7,818 nucleotides of DNA from an uncultured Erysipelotrichaceae bacterium (GTDB lineage Bacteria > Bacillota_I > Bacilli_A > RF39 > UBA660). The notes beneath the pieces were generated by a model. It made no database searches. It was not told the origin of the DNA and saw only the letters and a list, made by a program, of their open reading frames with translations. The stretch covers positions 1 through 7,818 of the forward strand of contig CADBMU010000037.1 of assembly GCA_902795845.1 (NCBI GenBank), given 5' to 3'. Below are positions 6,638 to 7,818 of this stretch, one piece after another (positions within the stretch are counted from its first letter, which is position 1; every line of letters begins with the position of its first letter). The position numbers and the translations under genes are program-made.

Positions 6638-7531
6638 ATGTATGATTTAATAATAATAGGAATGGGAATTTCTGGAATAAGTGCTGCTATATATGCTAAA
6701 AGAAATAACCTTAATGTATTAGTACTCGAAAAAAGTGCACCGGGAGGATTATTAAATAAAATTAATATAGTTAGTAACTACCCTGGAGTTGGAGATATAA
6801 CTGGTCCAGAATTATCTTATGAATTATTTAAACAATTTAATGAAAATAAAATAGAATATAAAATAAGTGAAGTATTAGATATCACTATTGAAAATAAAAT
6901 AAAAAAAATTGTTACAAAAGATAAAGTTTATGAAACTAAATATGTAATAATTGCAAGTGGTAGAATTCCAAGAAAATTAGGATTAGAAAATGAAGAAAAA
7001 TTATTTGGTAAAGGAATAAGTACTTGTGCACTTTGTGATGGCAATCTTTATAAAGGAAAAGATATAGCAGTAGTTGGTGGTGGTAATAGTTCTTTAGAAG
7101 AAACAATATATTTAGCAAAATTAGTAAATAAAATATATTTAATTCATAGAAAAGAACAATTTACTGCTGATAATAAATTAGTAGAAGAAGTAAAAAAATT
7201 AGATAATGTAAAAATAATAGTAAATAGTAAAATAGTAAAAATCAATGAAGAAAATGGTATGTTAAAATCTATTGATTTAAATACTGGTTTGAATTTAAAA
7301 GTTTCAGGTTTATTTGAATATATAGGGTACATACCAGCTAACAATTATCTTGATAAATTGGATATAACAAATGAAGAAGGATATATTGTTGTTAATGATA
7401 ATTACGAAACAAAAATATCTGGAATTTATGCTGTTGGTGATAGTATTAGTAAAAAGCATTATCAATTAGTTCATGCTGCAAGTGAAGGAGCAGAAGCTGC
7501 TACGAATATAATTAATAAGATAAAAAATTAA
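6638..7531 (+). CDS. trxB: Thioredoxin reductase-family flavoprotein
   Basis: This 297-aa FAD-dependent disulfide reductase resembles thioredoxin reductase, which passes electrons from NADPH through FAD and a CxxC pair to thioredoxin. The FAD fold starts with GMGISG (8-13), followed by APGGLL and NYPG (48-51). The redox centre is CALCDG, C130/C133. The pyridine nucleotide fold has VVGGGNSSLEE (145-155). The C-terminal FAD motif is GIYAVGD (262-268). Length is slightly below the roughly 305-320 aa usual for the family. The NADPH 2'-phosphate motif, HRRxxxR in classical enzymes, reads HRKEQFT (170-176), and the usual RQ near the flavin reads YQ (275-276), so cofactor or partner may differ. AGGTGA overlaps the lgt stop and serves as its binding site, implying coupling. 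A flavin reductase of another specificity in the same family is the alternative. Confidence 0.88.
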   Translation: MYDLIIIGMGISGISAAIYAKRNNLNVLVLEKSAPGGLLNKINIVSNYPGVGDITGPELSYELFKQFNENKIEYKISEVLDITIENKIKKIVTKDKVYETKYVIIASGRIPRKLGLENEEKLFGKGISTCALCDGNLYKGKDIAVVGGGNSSLEETIYLAKLVNKIYLIHRKEQFTADNKLVEEVKKLDNVKIIVNSKIVKINEENGMLKSIDLNTGLNLKVSGLFEYIGYIPANNYLDKLDITNEEGYIVVNDNYETKISGIYAVGDSISKKHYQLVHAASEGAEAATNIINKIKN

Positions 7532-7532
7532 G

Positions 7533-7560
7533 CTTATATCAAATTGATTTAAGTTTTTTT
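7533..7560 (+). terminator. Probable terminator of the lgt-trxB operon
   Basis: An imperfect inverted repeat (7533-7541 with 7545-7553) starts 2 nt after the trxB stop and has one T-T mismatch. It forms CTTA-T-ATCAA over TTGAT-T-TAAG and is followed by seven T residues. The stem is AT-rich and weak, but the position and T-tract are right. Some readthrough is plausible. Confidence 0.6.
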
Positions 7561-7611
7561 ATGCAAAAAATGTCAAAAAATAAGAAGTTTTTTTTAGTTT
7601 TGTCGAAAGCC

Positions 7612-7639
7612 TTGAAATATTAAAAAATTACTATATAAT
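7612..7639 (+). promoter_or_regulatory. Strong promoter of the right-edge gene
   Basis: TTGAAA (7612-7617) and a perfect TATAAT (7634-7639) are 16 nt apart. The predicted start is near 7646, leaving a leader of about 90 nt before ATG 7735. Confidence 0.75.
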
Positions 7640-7645
7640 AGCGTC

Positions 7646-7734
7646 TCGAGAAGCAAAAAGAAGATGCTTGCTACCTTACTTTAGGGACTAAAATTCAGGG
7701 GGTTTTGGTAAAACTATGAAAGAGGGTAGTATAT
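7646..7734 (+). promoter_or_regulatory. Structured 5' leader that buries the Shine-Dalgarno site
   Basis: Three helices can be drawn by hand. Hairpin A pairs AAGCA (7651-7655) with TGCTT (7665-7669). Helix P1 pairs 7671-7682 with 7719-7729: 11 base pairs including one G-U and a bulged A at 7678. P2, inside P1, pairs ACTAAAA (7687-7693) with TTTTGGT (7703-7709) around the loop TTCAGGGGG. P1 sequesters the AAAGAGGG ribosome binding site (7719-7726) of the gene at 7735. The remaining internal loop is AGGG opposite AAAACTATG. The G-rich loop and ordered helices in such AT-rich DNA suggest selection. It could be a riboswitch, a protein-binding leader, a thermosensor or a leader-peptide attenuator. 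It does not fit the consensus of the common riboswitches or T-boxes as I remember them. Confidence 0.55.
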
Positions 7735-7818
7735 ATGAACAAAAATGATTATATAATCTCAAGATTATTCATAATTATATTTATTCAGTTATTTATAATA
7801 ATAGCTTTATTTGTAAAA
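7735..7818 (+). CDS. 5' end of an unidentified membrane protein (partial)
   Basis: Twenty-eight codons are open from ATG 7735 to the window end with no stop. After a short polar start (MNKNDYIISR) comes a hydrophobic run of about 17 residues dominated by isoleucine, leucine and phenylalanine, ending in a lysine. This is an N-terminal membrane segment or uncleaved anchor, with no lipobox or clear signal-peptidase site. The binding site AAAGAGGG lies 8 nt upstream and the gene has its own promoter and structured leader. The family cannot be named from this part. It may be a short membrane peptide or the anchor of a larger protein. Confidence 0.65.
   Translation, partial: MNKNDYIISRLFIIIFIQLFIIIALFVK

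Noticed and set aside
6936..7344. Two reverse-strand frames inside trxB (6936-7118 and 7144-7344)
   Set aside because: Both lie opposite the CxxC and nucleotide-binding region of a conserved enzyme and have no binding sites of note.
7641..7734. tRNA, T-box or a common riboswitch in the right-edge leader
   Set aside because: There is no cloverleaf or GGTTCRA arm, no full T-box AGGGTGGNACCGCG sequence (only a faint AGAGGGTAGTA resemblance), and no core motif of the riboswitch classes I can recall.
7716..7748. Ten-codon out-of-frame reading frame starting at ATG 7716 and overlapping the right-edge gene
   Set aside because: It has no well-placed binding site (the nearest G-rich run is in the P2 loop, 13 nt away) and covers the sequestered region. 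Probably chance.
1..7818. Mycoplasma-type code (TGA as tryptophan)
   Set aside because: All complete genes read full length with TGA as stop, and the tryptophans I checked in conserved positions are TGG. No gene here actually ends in TGA, so TGA use as a stop is not proven either.
1..7818. Mobile element, CRISPR array or phage genes
   Set aside because: No transposase or integrase motifs, no spaced direct repeats and no terminal inverted repeats around any gene were seen.

Overview
This window looks like a chromosomal segment of a very AT-rich, low-GC Bacillota-type bacterium. The signs are strong AGGAGG-like ribosome binding sites, a Gram-positive style UvrA, Lgt directly followed by a thioredoxin-reductase-like gene (a pairing I recall from Bacilli and Mollicutes), and a DUF1292-like small protein. 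TGG encodes all the tryptophans I checked and no gene needs TGA as tryptophan, so the standard code fits and the Mycoplasma code does not. I cannot name a genus. An uncultured Bacilli lineage is my best guess.

Layout, left to right. Positions 1-54 hold the first 18 codons of a leftward gene that leaves the window. A 92-bp divergent region with overlapping, face-to-face promoters separates it from uvrA (147-2975, +), the damage-recognition ATPase of nucleotide excision repair. uvrA ends in a hairpin that contains its stop codon and reaches the stop codon of the convergent gene, so it probably terminates transcription from both sides. Four leftward genes follow in transcription order: a hexapeptide-repeat acyltransferase (5151-5681), a polytopic O-antigen ligase/polymerase-like membrane protein (3866-5167, 17-bp overlap with the acyltransferase), a DUF1292-like small acidic protein (3567-3821), and a protein with a coiled coil and one C-terminal membrane segment (2986-3549). 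The first two look like a surface-glycan pair. The last two have their own candidate promoter and share the shared-hairpin terminator.

Divergent from these is the rightward operon lgt-trxB (5817-7531), which makes the lipoprotein lipidation enzyme and a flavin disulfide reductase of the thioredoxin reductase family. It ends in a weak terminator. The reductase keeps its CxxC centre but has altered residues in the site that normally recognises NADPH.

The last 200 bp hold the most unusual element. A consensus-like promoter (TTGAAA-N16-TATAAT) drives a leader of about 90 nt that folds into two or three helices. One 11-bp helix with a single bulge buries the Shine-Dalgarno sequence of a membrane protein whose first 28 codons are visible at the right edge. 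This looks like a translational control element. I could not match it to a riboswitch class I know. No mobile element, CRISPR array, tRNA or rRNA was seen, and no gene-free stretch exceeds about 200 bp.
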